DNA of 60,724 bases from Nemertoderma westbladi. Taxonomy: Eukaryota > Xenacoelomorpha > Nemertodermatida > Nemertodermatidae. The stretch covers positions 1-60,724 of the forward strand of contig JAUCBJ010007414.1 in NCBI GenBank assembly GCA_032718475.1, given 5' to 3'. The notes beneath the pieces were generated by a model, which saw only the letters and a list, made by a program, of their open reading frames with translations, had not been told where the DNA came from and ran no database searches. The position numbers and the translations under genes are program-made. Each line of letters opens with the position of its first letter. The first letter of the stretch is position 1. Below, piece after piece: positions 1 to 10,534 of the stretch.

Positions 1-223
1 TACACTGATGCTGCACGAAGGCCCCACACAAATTCTAATTGGAAAATTTTCAAACTTTTGCCAAACAACATGTGTACCAAGTTTGGATAGATTTCATCAA
101 GGATTGGCCGAGTTATTAACGTTTAAAATAAAATACTGAAAAAAAACGCGACAGAACGACAGAACGACAGGTTGATTAATGGTACCACTACGCTAAGGCT
201 CACTCACTTCGTGGCTCGCCCCA
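1..223 (-). repeat. Dispersed repeat family A, copy 1
   Basis: The reverse complement of this stretch is nearly identical to 6773-6997 and clearly related to 3152-3341. In family orientation it opens with GGGGCGAGCCACGAAGTGAG and ends near a GGGGCCTTCGTGCAGCA motif. No coding potential is visible. It is cut by the window edge, so its outer boundary is unknown. Copies 1 and 3 face each other around a LINE fragment. Confidence 0.85.
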
Positions 224-327
224 TATTACTCTTAAACCTAATGTACAGGACACGAAGTAGCTTCCACTCCAAACGCAGTGTAACTAACTGCATTCAATAC
301 AAACAAACTAAACTGTTTAATTGAGGT

Positions 328-775
328 CGATAATCACGATAAAACTTGTTAAAAATATTTTCTGGTAAAGCAACCATCATTTTTAGTGCCATTTTGGTCC
401 CCCAGGATGAAAAGTACAAGTAAAAAATGTCAAACTAAAATATTTTGTTTGGTTTGGTAATTCTGAAGATATACGGGTTTTCGAGGTCGCTGACCAAGAT
501 TAAATTAGTTAAAAATATTTTTGGTTAATTTTTGGTGACATTCTGGTGCCCCAGAACGAAAAGTACAAGTAGCAAAAATTTCAAACTGTTAAATTTTGCC
601 TTTGGGTTTGTAATTCTAAAGCTATACTGGTTTCCAAGGGCTCTGATCACGATACAACTCGTTAAAAACATTTGTGGTAACGCAACTATCGTTTTTGGTG
701 CTTGACTGGTGGGATGAAAAGCATAAAATTTCGAACGGCAAAAATGGAATTTGGTTGGATAATGCGATATTTTTG
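328..775. repeat. Three-copy tandem repeat, unit about 155-160 bp
   Basis: Three diverged tandem units start near 328, 488 and 641. Each repeats the order: a CACGATAAAACTTGTTAAAAA-like block, a GGTGC block, a GATGAAAAGTACAAGTA-like block, then a TTTGGTTTGGTAATTCT-like block. The last unit is the most decayed. No open frame runs through it. Confidence 0.75.
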
Positions 776-1503
776 AGTGTTATATTCGTGATTAGCATCC
801 CAGAAAACCCCTAATGTCATAAAATCATTTTGATTTACTAATAATTTTTGGTTATCAAATTTGTGCTATACATAGGCCTATGTATTTTTCGGTCCACACA
901 TTGACATGTATCAAAACAAAAAATGCCCTAATCAAAAAGGTACGATATATTTCAGTGTCAAATTCGTCAAATTCAAAATAAATACCAATGCCCATCCCAA
1001 AATACCAATGGTAATAAAATCAATTTGATTTTATTGTGATTTTTCTTCACATCAAAATTACCAAGAAAATCATTTACATATACGTATATATATATACTTA
1101 TGTGCACTACGGAAAAATATATGTTGAAAATATAATTTTCTTATAATTTGTTTGTTTCCATGGTAACCGACATAAATTAAAATGTGATATATTTAAGTCA
1201 TCTGCATCATGATATATTAGTTAAAATAAATAGGTTTGCTCTTGTGTGTTCTCGTTTATAATTACAGTTCCAATCCAGATGGGTGCTGTGTTTTCTCATC
1301 TTAGTAATTTAATGTACCTGTAGCCATAGCAACCACATCCATCATTCTGTCCATTTAAATAACTTTGTTTAAATATCATTTAAATAACCATTTTAATTTT
1401 ATATAATTCTCGCATGACTTCTTATAATGTTGATTTACAATCATTGTTCGAAGTTATTCTATAAATCTTTTAATTGAGTTGTTGCCCTGGCAACTATAGT
1501 AAA
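776..1503. other. AT-rich stretch, nothing recognised
   Basis: I see only AT-rich sequence with short A/T runs and a TATA-like alternating tract near 1081-1098. No open frame, tandem repeat or recognisable element boundary. Confidence 0.6.
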
Positions 1504-2890
1504 CATGCTTAAGTACATAAGTTGGTGCCAGTTCCCAAGAAGGGCAACCTAACACCTGGTTCTTTTCGGGGAATCTCATTGATCTCGATTGCTGCAAAGC
1601 TATACAATATAATTTTATTAAATCGCATCAGGGACCCCATTGAGAGACTGCTCCGTGAAATCAGAATGGGTTCCGTTAAGGTCGTGGGACCATGGTGCCC
1701 ATTTTGGCACTTAGAAGGATAATTGACGAGTTATCAAAAAAGAAAGACAGGCATCTGGCTGTTATCTTTATTGACTTCTTCAAGGTCTTTGATTCATTCT
1801 CTCACTCACGTATGTTCAGCATGCTTTCATTATATGGGATTCCTGATGAAATTATTGCAGCAATCAGATCAGTATACGATGGTTCGACAACATTCGTGTC
1901 CACTGTTGATGGTGACACAGAACCATTTGAAGTATTATGGGGAGTCCTCCAAGGAGACACACTTGCGCCATTCTTGTTCATAATTGTGGTTGACTGTTCT
2001 ACGCATGTCCTTAGATCATCATAATCATGATGGGGTGATGGTAACTCCACCTACTGGCTCCAGAAGTCGAGGAAATCCTGCCAAGTACCTAACTAATCTA
2101 GACTTTGCTGATGACTTAGGAGTACTCTCAGAATCATTAGAGGGAGCCCAACGGCTCCTCAGCTCATTAGAACAGACTTCTTCTAGTGTTGGTCTTTTTA
2201 TTGACTCCAAAAAACCAAAATTTGGACAGTTAACTTTGAAAGTCCTCAGCAAGTCTCTGACCGGATGAGCATAAGCTCAAAGGATGGTATGCTAGAGCAT
2301 GTGGATGACTTCTGTTACCTGGGATCATGGATGCGGAAGTGAGGTGAGGACCTTCGAATACGTAAGGGAAAGGCATGGGCAGCCTTGAATATGCTTTCCA
2401 GGATTTGGAAGTCACATAGAATTAATCGGAAACTTGAGGTCCGATTATTTAGAGCAGCAGTAGTTCCAGTACTCTTCTATGGGAGTCCATGCTGGGTTCT
2501 AACTGCTGAGGACACCAAATCTCTGGATGGCGCATTTACAAGAATGCTACGCCGGGTTCACCGTGTCAAGTACAATGCACACATCTCCAACCAGACACTA
2601 TATAACATTAGAGGTGTCTCATTGATTCCCCCAAGCTTGACACTAGAACAAAGCCGCCTCCGCTTTGCAGGATATTGCTTGCGCCGTGAGGTCCAGCCAG
2701 TGCATAATCTTGTACTTTGGCAGCCTCATGGAGTGTATAAGCATGGTGGACAGTCCATGACTTTCTTGAGACGCATCTTAAAGGACACTGGCCTTGAAGA
2801 TGCGGATGATCTAGCAAATGTCATGGGTGATAGGGAGTTGTGGCGGCGCAATTTTGTCGACAAGTCGGTACAGCATTCTTAAAAATGCAG
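1504..2890 (+). pseudogene. Degenerate RTE-like LINE reverse transcriptase fragment
   Basis: Remnant of a non-LTR retrotransposon reverse transcriptase, spread over at least three frames. The fragment at 1692-2024 keeps the palm motif with an FxDF segment and the GVLQGDTLAPFLF block. 2100-2260 has the FADD-box region (DFADDLGVLS), and 2385-2882 is the thumb/C-terminal region ending in a block that aligns with the C-terminus of the better preserved LINE at 12.6-13.7 kb (shared ILALRRII, ILKDT, NFVD-type segments). The endonuclease half is absent, so the copy is 5'-truncated, and several stops break it. It lies between oppositely oriented copies of repeat A. The minus-strand fragment at 32.6-32.9 kb belongs to the same subfamily. 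Known: such truncated, dead copies are typical of LINEs. Clade assignment to RTE-like is inference. Confidence 0.85.
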
Positions 2891-3151
2891 CTGCAATGCA
2901 GCATGTTGAACCTAGTAATAGTCATGTCGTAAATAAACCGGCATATCCATTTGTGCGACATTCCTAGAGACAAATCTACTAAATTATTGCAAAATTCCAC
3001 TAATCCGACGGGGTTCTCACAATGCAGTCCTTAACCTTAACTTAATATCAAAATAAATATTTGTGTATTTTAGCACCCTGCAATAATAATTCTAACATTA
3101 AATTAAATTAAATAGTACTCAAAGTTTAATTCTCGCAGAGAGGATAGATTA

Positions 3152-3341
3152 TGTGGGGCGAGCCACGAAGTGAGTGAGCCTTAGCGTAGTGGTACCATTA
3201 TTCAACCTGTCGTTCTTGTTCAATTTTAAACGCTAATAACTCGGCCAATCTTCGATGAAATCTATCCAAACTTGGTACACATGTTGTTTGGCAAAAGTTT
3301 AGAAATTTTCCAAGTTGAATTTTCGTGTGGCCTTCGAGAAG
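3152..3341 (+). repeat. Dispersed repeat family A, copy 2
   Basis: Same order of blocks as 6773-6997, but with more substitutions and a deletion in the CTGTCGTTCTGTCG region. It is inverted relative to 1-223, so the two copies form the arms of a 3.3-kb inverted-repeat structure around the LINE fragment. Confidence 0.85.
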
Positions 3342-4225
3342 CTAAGATAATAGCAGTTAATTAGTTAATTAAATTGATTACGGTAAAAACAGCACTTTCA
3401 ACCTGCCTGTTAAAGGAAATTAATTGTTTTACAGTATAAGACTTCAATAATTATACTTAAAAATTATACAGATGTAATCCACATACTCCATTCTATTATA
3501 GTTTTTAATTAGATCAAGTGATTTGCTTTAATAATTGTGTCTTTAATTGATCTAAAGTAATTAAAACGGCATAAAAAATTGATTCTCATTAAATACTGCT
3601 CATTTATTGGCCAACATGCTGGTACATAGATGGAAGGATGTGTGTGTAAGGCAGCCAGTTGCTGGGAATGATTATTGGTCAAGTCTCTGCTGGTGTGGAG
3701 CTAGCTGGCTGGGAGTTGTGGCTGTAGACTAACCAGAGAGGAATTGTAATAGGCAACCAGTATTGCTATTCCAGCCCAGACAACATTCTTTAAATCCCAC
3801 ATCCCACCATCCTTCCTGTATTCCAATTCCTATTGACTCTACTATAAATGTTGTATTGCTATCTCAGGTAAATGACAGATACATGTATAATAACATAAAT
3901 ACTATCCATGGCATGGCTGTTGTGTAGGTTTATATATGAAATAGTTTATTCCACAATGTATTTGTCTGGTTATTTTTAATTGAATTTTTGTAAAGTAGTA
4001 AAATTAATGTTCTTAAAAATAATTTTATTATTTTATATGTAACCAAGGAAATTAGCTACAATTTTTCGCTGCAGCTTTAAGAGTGTACATTGATTTAATA
4101 TTATTTCAATACCCATATTACTACATCGGCATACGATGCGTTGGCGTTGTATCACACATCTCCACATAGATGTATCAGCAGTTACTCGCACAGTTTCGAA
4201 ACTTCGCATAGTTATAACTGTATAA
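3342..4225. other. Noncoding stretch, nothing recognised
   Basis: AT-rich at first, then mixed composition near 3600-3830. No open frame above background, no tandem repeat and no similarity to other parts of the window that I could see. Confidence 0.6.
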
Positions 4226-4371
4226 AGGTCGTCAGTCTGCGTTTAGGAAAATATTTTGTGACAACACAGGACGAGCGACGAGCGCAACGAGGCATATAAT
4301 GAAGACCGAGTACTGCGTAGACTTTATTCCTATAAACCATCCCTGGCTGCGCCTATTGAACGCATCGGTAG
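4226..4371 (+). repeat. Partial tandem duplication of the repeat B head
   Basis: The block beginning AAGGTCGTCAGTCTGCGTTT here recurs at 4376 (AAGATCGTCAGTCTGCGTTT), about 150 bp later, together with the following ACGAGTACTGCG and CCTATAAACCA segments. The first copy is more diverged and carries a GACGAGCGACGAGCG stutter. Confidence 0.75.
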
Positions 4372-4752
4372 TTATAAAGATCGTCAGTCTGCGTTTAGGA
4401 AATATATTTAAATACAAAACAGGACGAACGCAACGAGGCTTATAATGAAAACGAGTACTGCGCTTATTATATTCCTATAAACCACCTGGCTTTGCATATT
4501 GAACGTGCGATTGGAAATAAGTTCGTGCTACCCTTCCGTGGGTGGTAGATGTCGCGGTTATGTATTGGTGGGTGGGAAAGGTGGGGAGGGGGGGTGCAGA
4601 TTAAAAGGGCTGAACACGTACTGTACCCCTTTCTTTAATTGATTGGTGGTGTGGGTAAATTTCTCAAATACTGATTTTGTGATACAGTCGCTCAGTTTTA
4701 ATTTGTATCTCATAACTGGGCCTCGTGCTGCGCGAAGGCCCCACGAACGTGT
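4372..4752 (+). repeat. Dispersed repeat family B, copy 1
   Basis: A roughly 380-bp noncoding repeat, highly similar over its whole length to 10037-10427. It runs from the GTCAGTCTGCGTTTAGG head through a G-rich stretch (GGTGGGTGGGAAAGGTGGGG) to the tail CTCGTGCTGCGCGAAGGCCC. Its tail matches, inverted, the block at 5379-5509. Its terminal GCGAAGGCCCCAC core resembles the end of repeat A, suggesting related element ends. Confidence 0.85.
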
Positions 4753-5378
4753 AGTCTGTTAGAAGTAGAGAGTTGTATATTATACTTATATCTCATAATT
4801 AAAGATTCATTGCTAAGTAGGCTTACCAGAAAGCATTGAAATACGGTCTGGTGAACAACTTAATCCAATTATAAGAGTTTGTTTGCATAAGTTACATAAC
4901 ACATTGGTCTGCGTTTCTAACAGATTAGACTTTTTTGGAACAATTACAACGGGTGTTATGACGGAAAATACTTTTGGCTCTTATACAGTACATTACATTC
5001 AGTAGTCTGTGGGAAATACAGTATTTGACATACTGTAGATCCAATGTCTACATAATAGGATATTATTTCCTCATACAAACCAATTATGGGGCCAGTATAA
5101 TTATTCTGGTAGGCCTGTTGTTATACTGTAATTGAACTTGTTAATTGGCAATATATTGGCAGTTTTGAGTGCGGCAGTAATAATTATACATATTATATAA
5201 ATATGTACGGTATTTAATTTATACATTTCCAATGGGGGTGGAGGGGTTTTAAGGGAGGTGGGCCATATTCCGCAGAAGAGTATCGCCTAAGAATGTACAA
5301 TTCTATTATTACAGTTACAGTAGGTCTACATGCAATGCAATGTGTCGACTAAATGTCTACCATGTCACTGGATAACAG
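4753..5378. other. Spacer between inverted repeat B arms
   Basis: AT-rich, no open frame. It lies between two inverted copies of the repeat B tail and could be the interior of a nonautonomous element. I see no internal structure. Confidence 0.5.
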
Positions 5379-5509
5379 ATTCGTGTGGCCTTCGCGCAGC
5401 ACGAGGCTCAGTTATGAGGTACAAATTCAAATTGAGCTACAGTATTCTATCACAAATTCGGTATTTAAGAAATTTAACAACACCGCCTATAATTAAAAAA
5501 TAAGGGGTG
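5379..5509 (-). repeat. Inverted copy of the repeat B tail
   Basis: The reverse complement aligns with 4622-4752, including the CTCGTGCTGCGCGAAGGCC core, the TATCTCATAACTG-like block and the GGTGGTGT-like block. Together they form inverted arms of about 130 bp separated by about 620 bp. Confidence 0.75.
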
Positions 5510-6772
5510 ACCTGGGGACAACCCAAAGGCGCGCAGAAGACTTATGATAATTAAAGAATCGATGACAAGAAGGTATTAACAGAAAATTGGTGTTGTAAAA
5601 GTAATATATTTTAGGCGTGGAGGCGACTTTGTAAGAAATATTAAAACTTACCTTATGCCGATAGTTTTATTATACTGAAATATTAATTTTCCATGTCAAC
5701 ACCTCAACGAAATTTTATTTAGCTAATTATTATTCTAAAGAATAGTGTTGAGAACTGAATCAATTTTGACCAATTTCAGTTACAGTTTCAGTATTCAAAG
5801 TTTTGCATTTCAGTTACAGTTTCAGTATTACAAAATTGAGCATTTCAGTTTTAGTTACAGTTTTGATCGCGATAAAATTTCAGTTTACTATTTCTAATTT
5901 AAAATAGAGAAAAAAGATAAAATTTCAGCTATTTCAGTTTCAGTTATAGATTCAATATATTATCCTACGTAGTAAGCAGTCATTGAAATAATTAAAACTA
6001 AAAATGAGTCACTTTAATATATATTACTGTTATATACACTAATAATAATATTCATTATGAAACTGCCTCTTTATAGAGCCTGACTGCCTGAGCGGTAGGC
6101 CTATAGGTTAGTTGTTGTAGGAAAGATGGACCCCATCTATGGGGGTATTTTGTAACTGATATACTGATAGTACTGTATGTAATGAAAGTGGCAGTCACAA
6201 TATTAACTAAAGGCACCCACATTTTACTGTACATCTTGTTTCATTTATTGTTTTGGTTATAAAGGCCATGCTTTTGAATCCTGTTCATTTCCCTTAATTT
6301 ATAATTTGTTGTAGTAAGTTTCATATATTTGTAGTTTTGGTTAGACCAACCTTGTTAAGCTGCTCCTTTCACTTTTTAAGTTTAATTGTAATTTTGTAAT
6401 CTATTATGGTAAACTTGACAAAAAATTTATTTCCAGTGTGCCTCTAGTGTGATAACCCCTGTGATATTAATAGTACCAGTAACATAATTCATAATGTAAA
6501 ATATATATCCGTTATATGATAATATATGATAATAATCTAACAGTTGAGGTAGATGCTACCACTATGGCAGTAATGTGGTACTACTGTACCTGTAGCTGTC
6601 AGCCCAGTAGGGCAGGCCCGATAAGCATAGCCTATTCATTATTTTGTTGATCAAGAGTGGGTTGGTTCAGCCCCGTCAACTAAATAAGTCATTGAGGGCT
6701 ATAGCGCCTAGGGCACTATTGAAGGCAAAGGCTTGATACGCATCTGCATTAGAGATGATACAAGCCCCGCCC
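5510..6772. other. AT-rich stretch with degenerate CAGTTW tract
   Basis: 5755-5950 is a degenerate direct repeat rich in CAGTTTCAGTTACAGT-type words; a similar tract recurs at 14040-14165. 6240-6400 contains two weak matches to the TTTATTGTTTTGGTTA unit that forms the array at 18.5 kb. No open frame is supported. Confidence 0.55.
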
Positions 6773-6997
6773 TGTGGGGCGAGCCACGAAGTGAGAGAGC
6801 CTTAGCGTAGTGGTACCATTAATCAACCTGTCGTTCTGTCGTTCTGTCGCGTTTTTTTTCAGTATTTTATTTTAAACGTTAATAACTCGGCCAATCCTTG
6901 ATGAAATCTATCCAAACTTGGTACACATGTTGTTTGGCAAAAGTTTGAAAATTTTCCAAGTAGAATTTGCGTGGGGCCTTCGTGCAGCATCAGTGTA
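6773..6997 (+). repeat. Dispersed repeat family A, copy 3
   Basis: The best complete copy. It runs from TGTGGGGCGAGCCACGAAGT to GGGGCCTTCGTGCAGCATCA and is almost identical to the reverse complement of 1-223. No target-site duplication is obvious. High identity to copy 1 implies recent movement or duplication. Confidence 0.85.
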
Positions 6998-7833
6998 ACT
7001 GTTATTGTAGTTATAATATATTTATTTATCCAAAATTAACATGCGTTAAATTATTATTACTGTAGGATAAATCAGCTGGTTTTCTGACAAATTTTGCAAA
7101 ACATAGGGGCTGTCTGCCAATCTGCATGTACCATTTGTACCGGTACTGTCAGGCTGTAATACAGGTCAGCCGGTACCATACACTGCAGACATGCCATATC
7201 ATGTAATCTAAACATGGCCCCGGAAACCCTTGCGGTGATTATAGTTTAGGCCTAATTAGCCTAGTACCGGTAATAATAATATAATAGTTTAGATAGTTCA
7301 GTAGTTACCGCTAATCATTCAGTCATTGGCACGGTACACCGTATTGCTGTACTGCCGTTCAGCCGTTGTAGTGCGCACCGTAGGTACCACCCATGCGTAG
7401 GCTGACTGTGCTGATTATGGTTTGATTGATTGATTGTTTTTTACACATAATTAAACCTTTTAAAATTCACAATAATACATTTATAAAGATTACGTTACGA
7501 TATTAGGCCTACAGTACAAGTAGGCCTAATAACACTAGATATTTAGGAGCACCAATACTGATTTATGTAGATAGTCAACTTATAAAATGTTTATTTACTT
7601 AAATAAAAGGTTCTGGTGTAAGGATAGCCTCATGAGGTATATACCTCGTTTCCATGAGGGTCCTATAATAATTTTCATACTCTAATATTTAAAGCTAGTC
7701 AGACTGTGGTACCTAAGCTATATACTGTTAGGTATATTGCTGTATTGGGGTGGGGTTAGGAATAATCCATTTGTTTTAGCATTGAACTGTTGAATCCCCT
7801 TATTTATTATAAAACCATTGGAAATATTCGCAA
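6998..7833. other. Noncoding stretch, nothing recognised
   Basis: AT-rich with scattered TAGGCCTA and TACCGGTA palindromes. No open frame, tandem array or element end seen. Confidence 0.55.
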
Positions 7834-8308
7834 ATGCCGCTCCATTACTGTCTGATGTCTGAAACGCTCCCGACAGTCCGATGTATCTGGACCCGAGCAG
7901 CCGAGTTGCTTCAAGAGGTGATTAACGGGGGAATACTACGGAATTGCTTGTTTGTCAGTACGATTCTATTTGGGTATTTACTACACTCAGACACTGGGAA
8001 TACGGCGGTCGGTCAGATCGTAATGCGGGCCACTGCCAAGTTCATCATGCCTCACTCCGGTCACCCACCTTGGAGTGCGGTGGGAAGAGTCCCACTTACT
8101 GACTTACGTCGACGACTGGACGAATCGACGAGGATTGCGATCTGGGTTTAGCGGCGGCCCGGATCCTGGGATCGCCTGGGGGAAATGGTTGAACGTTGGG
8201 CAGACGTTATCGCACTGGATTACGTTCTCTGTGACGCGAAAGTGTGAAGCGAATTCGTTGTCGAATTGGGTCGGAAGCTGCGGGAATTCTACTGTTCTAC
8301 GGGAGTAA
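7834..8308 (+). other. GC-richer block with overlapping open frames, unassigned
   Basis: Two overlapping plus-strand frames (105 codons from 7834, 77 codons from 8075) lie in a patch visibly richer in G and C and in CpG than its surroundings. I recognise no domain in either. The patch could be an old exon, a promoter-like CpG-rich block or a fragment of a mobile element. There is no supporting splice pattern, so I do not call a gene. Confidence 0.25.
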
Positions 8309-8581
8309 ACCGCAGCGGTCCGGTGACTAGACTACGGACGGATACTACTGGGATAAGCAGGTATTTCGATCGAGTTTCTCGTATTCTCGATGCTCGAGGC
8401 GGATAGAGAGTTGGTTGTGTTGGGCGGTGTTGTTCAATTCTATCAAACATATTAAATAATTGGTAAAATAATAAAAACACACCAGATAAAGATACTGAGC
8501 TTATGGTAAAGAGATAGGCCGAACTTACAATTTCCAAATAGATTGTTCATATAATAAATATATTTTTGGTATTTGATTTCA

Positions 8582-8842
8582 AGATAGGGGGGGGGGGGGG
8601 GGGGGGGGCTGGACGCAGTAAAAATTCATCCCTCTCCAGGGGAAATTGGACGCAAATAACAACAGCTGATTACTCTCAAAAATAAAACTGTAACCTGTTC
8701 TATTGTGTTTAATTTATTGTTTTGGTTAAAATAACGTGCCACTGTAACCTGCTCCTTTCCCAAAATTTAGAAATTAATATTGAGGCGGGATATTAATTCG
8801 CCAAGATGGGATTTGCGTCCAGTCCCACCCCCCTCCTATCTC
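8582..8842. mobile_element. 261-bp MITE with inverted ends and 9-bp target duplication
   Basis: Flanked by the direct repeat TTGATTTCA at 8573-8581 and 8843-8851. The ends are inverted: AGATAGGGGG with CTGGACGCA inside on the left, and TGCGTCCAGT through CCCCTCCTATCT on the right. A G-run occupies 8587-8608. The interior carries the TTTGGTTAAAATAACGTGCC and CTGTAACCTGCTCCTTTCC blocks shared with 16.9, 18.5 and 19.5 kb. A 9-bp duplication fits Mutator-like elements; if only 8 bp count, hAT is possible. Confidence 0.8.
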
Positions 8843-8851
8843 TTGATTTCA

Positions 8852-9686
8852 CTAAAAAATAGAATACATTGCATTTTACTGTTATAATTACTGTATTGAA
8901 TAAAATAATTAATTGATTGTTTATTAAACCGTGCTAAGCACGTTGAACTGGAGCTCTAACAATTCCCCACTAGCGGCAGACAGGAACTGTAAAAGTCTCT
9001 GTAGAATTTCTAATTAAGCAATGCTCTTAGGTAACTGCTACTAAATTTCAGATGAATCTGATCGTTGGTTCTATAATTACAGCTATTTTTACGTTTCTGT
9101 TAATTCGCCCCCTAGCGGCAGACCGGGGAACTGTAGAAGTCTGTCTGTGTGTAGAATTTCTAAATTTTTTTAAGACTACAAGTGTACCACGTTTGGTTCC
9201 ATTTCATCCATGATTGACCGACTTATTAGCGTTCAAACATTCCTGCCACGAATAAAAGCTGCAGGAACTCGAGCGATAATTAATTTATTTATTATTAAAT
9301 ACTGTTTCAATTAAATTCTTTACGAAAATCTAGTCATCTTCTTTTAAATATGGACCCTGCATTCATGGAAAATATAATATTTGATAATTCATCAGTCACC
9401 AGTCAGCCTACGCTAATTTCACAGCAAAGTCCTTGTCATGGCCTGTGTGTAGTAGGCCATGGTACCACCCTACTACCGGTACCGGCTGACCGGTGGCAAC
9501 TAGCACTTGCACAGCAACAGCCCTACCGGCGATACACAGGTTGAAATTTATGTAGAGTTTGCTCAACAGTACAGATATAAAATAGTTATCTAAATTATAT
9601 ATATTACTATTGACAAGTATTGAAATATATACCGTTATTCGTGTTATCAGTATTTGCAACATCTGACATCGAAGAGGTGAGAGAAG
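8852..9686. other. Noncoding stretch with a repeat pair and a decayed repeat A piece
   Basis: Two copies of a CTAGCGGCAGAC...GGAACTGTA...AGTCTGT block sit near 8960-9020 and 9105-9165. 9175-9235 is a reverse-strand match to the middle of repeat A (CCAAACTTGGTACAC-type block). 9460-9530 is dense in ACCGGTAC-type palindromes. The part nearest 9686 may be LINE 5' leader. Confidence 0.55.
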
Positions 9687-10025
9687 ATGAATACCGACAC
9701 TCAACAAAACCAACGCTTATCACAGGTCGGTATGGTTACCTCGAAACCGGCGCGACTGTCCACTCGAATACAACTTCAAAACACAAACGCCAACAATAAA
9801 CTGAAAGCAAATCGAACGTCTTCAGAAGAATATGTCATTGGGACGAAGAAAAGGAAGCCGAAACCACGGGAATGGACCACAGCTAAGATTGAATGCTCCC
9901 ATTGTCAGAGTTCCTGGACCGAAATTGAAACACCAATTGCTGATGGGCTTGATCTCTCAAACCAAAACTTCCTCTGCGGGGTTTGTGCGGCAGTAAAGAT
10001 TGAAAGTCTGGAAGCTGGCATCCCT
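9687..10025 (+). pseudogene. LINE ORF1, zinc-finger protein, interrupted
   Basis: The open frame from the ATG at 9687 encodes a basic N-terminus followed by two Cys pairs (CSHC and CGVC, about 25 residues apart) that look like a PHD- or zinc-ribbon-type nucleic-acid-binding module. It is plausibly ORF1 of the LINE whose ORF2 follows on the same strand. ORF1 proteins of such LINEs bind element RNA. The frame runs on to 10145 only because it enters repeat B, inserted at about 10030. Past that repeat, a short open stretch (10431-10530) leads directly to ORF2. I infer that ORF1 was once longer and was split by the repeat; its family is not recognised with confidence. Confidence 0.5.
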
Positions 10026-10036
10026 AGGTATTATTA

Positions 10037-10427
10037 TTATAAAGAGCGTCAGCCTGCGTTTAATAAATATATTTTAATACAAAACAGGTCGAACGCAAAG
10101 AGGCTTATAATGAAGACGAGTACTGCATTGATTATATTCCTATAAACCACCTGGCTTTGCATATTGAACGTGCGTTTGGAAATAAGTTCGTGCTACCCTT
10201 CCGTGGGTGGTAGATGTCGCGGTTATGTATTGGTGGGTGGGAAGGGAGGGGGGGGGGGGGGGGGGGTGCAGATTAAAAGGGGTGAACACGTACTGTTGTC
10301 CCCCTTTCTTTGATTAATTGGTGGTGTTGGTTAATCTCTCATAACCTGATTTTGTGATACTGTCGCACAATTTTAATTTGTATCTCATAACTGGGCCTCG
10401 TGCTGCGCGAAGGCCCCACGAACGTGT
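10037..10427 (+). repeat. Dispersed repeat family B, copy 2, inside a LINE
   Basis: Aligns end to end with 4372-4752, from the GCGTCAGCCTGCGTTTA head to the GAAGGCCCCACGAACGTGT tail, and includes a 19-base G-run (10248-10266) absent from copy 1. It interrupts LINE ORF1, so repeat B was mobile after this LINE inserted. No clear target duplication is visible. Confidence 0.85.
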
Positions 10428-10534
10428 CTATACTGGATGCTCCTCTACCAGTGTTAGGTAACCTAACCCAGGAGGCACACTTGGTTCAGGGTGTAACAAA
10501 AGGACCCCTACAGTCGGCAGCAGGGCTGTAGGCC

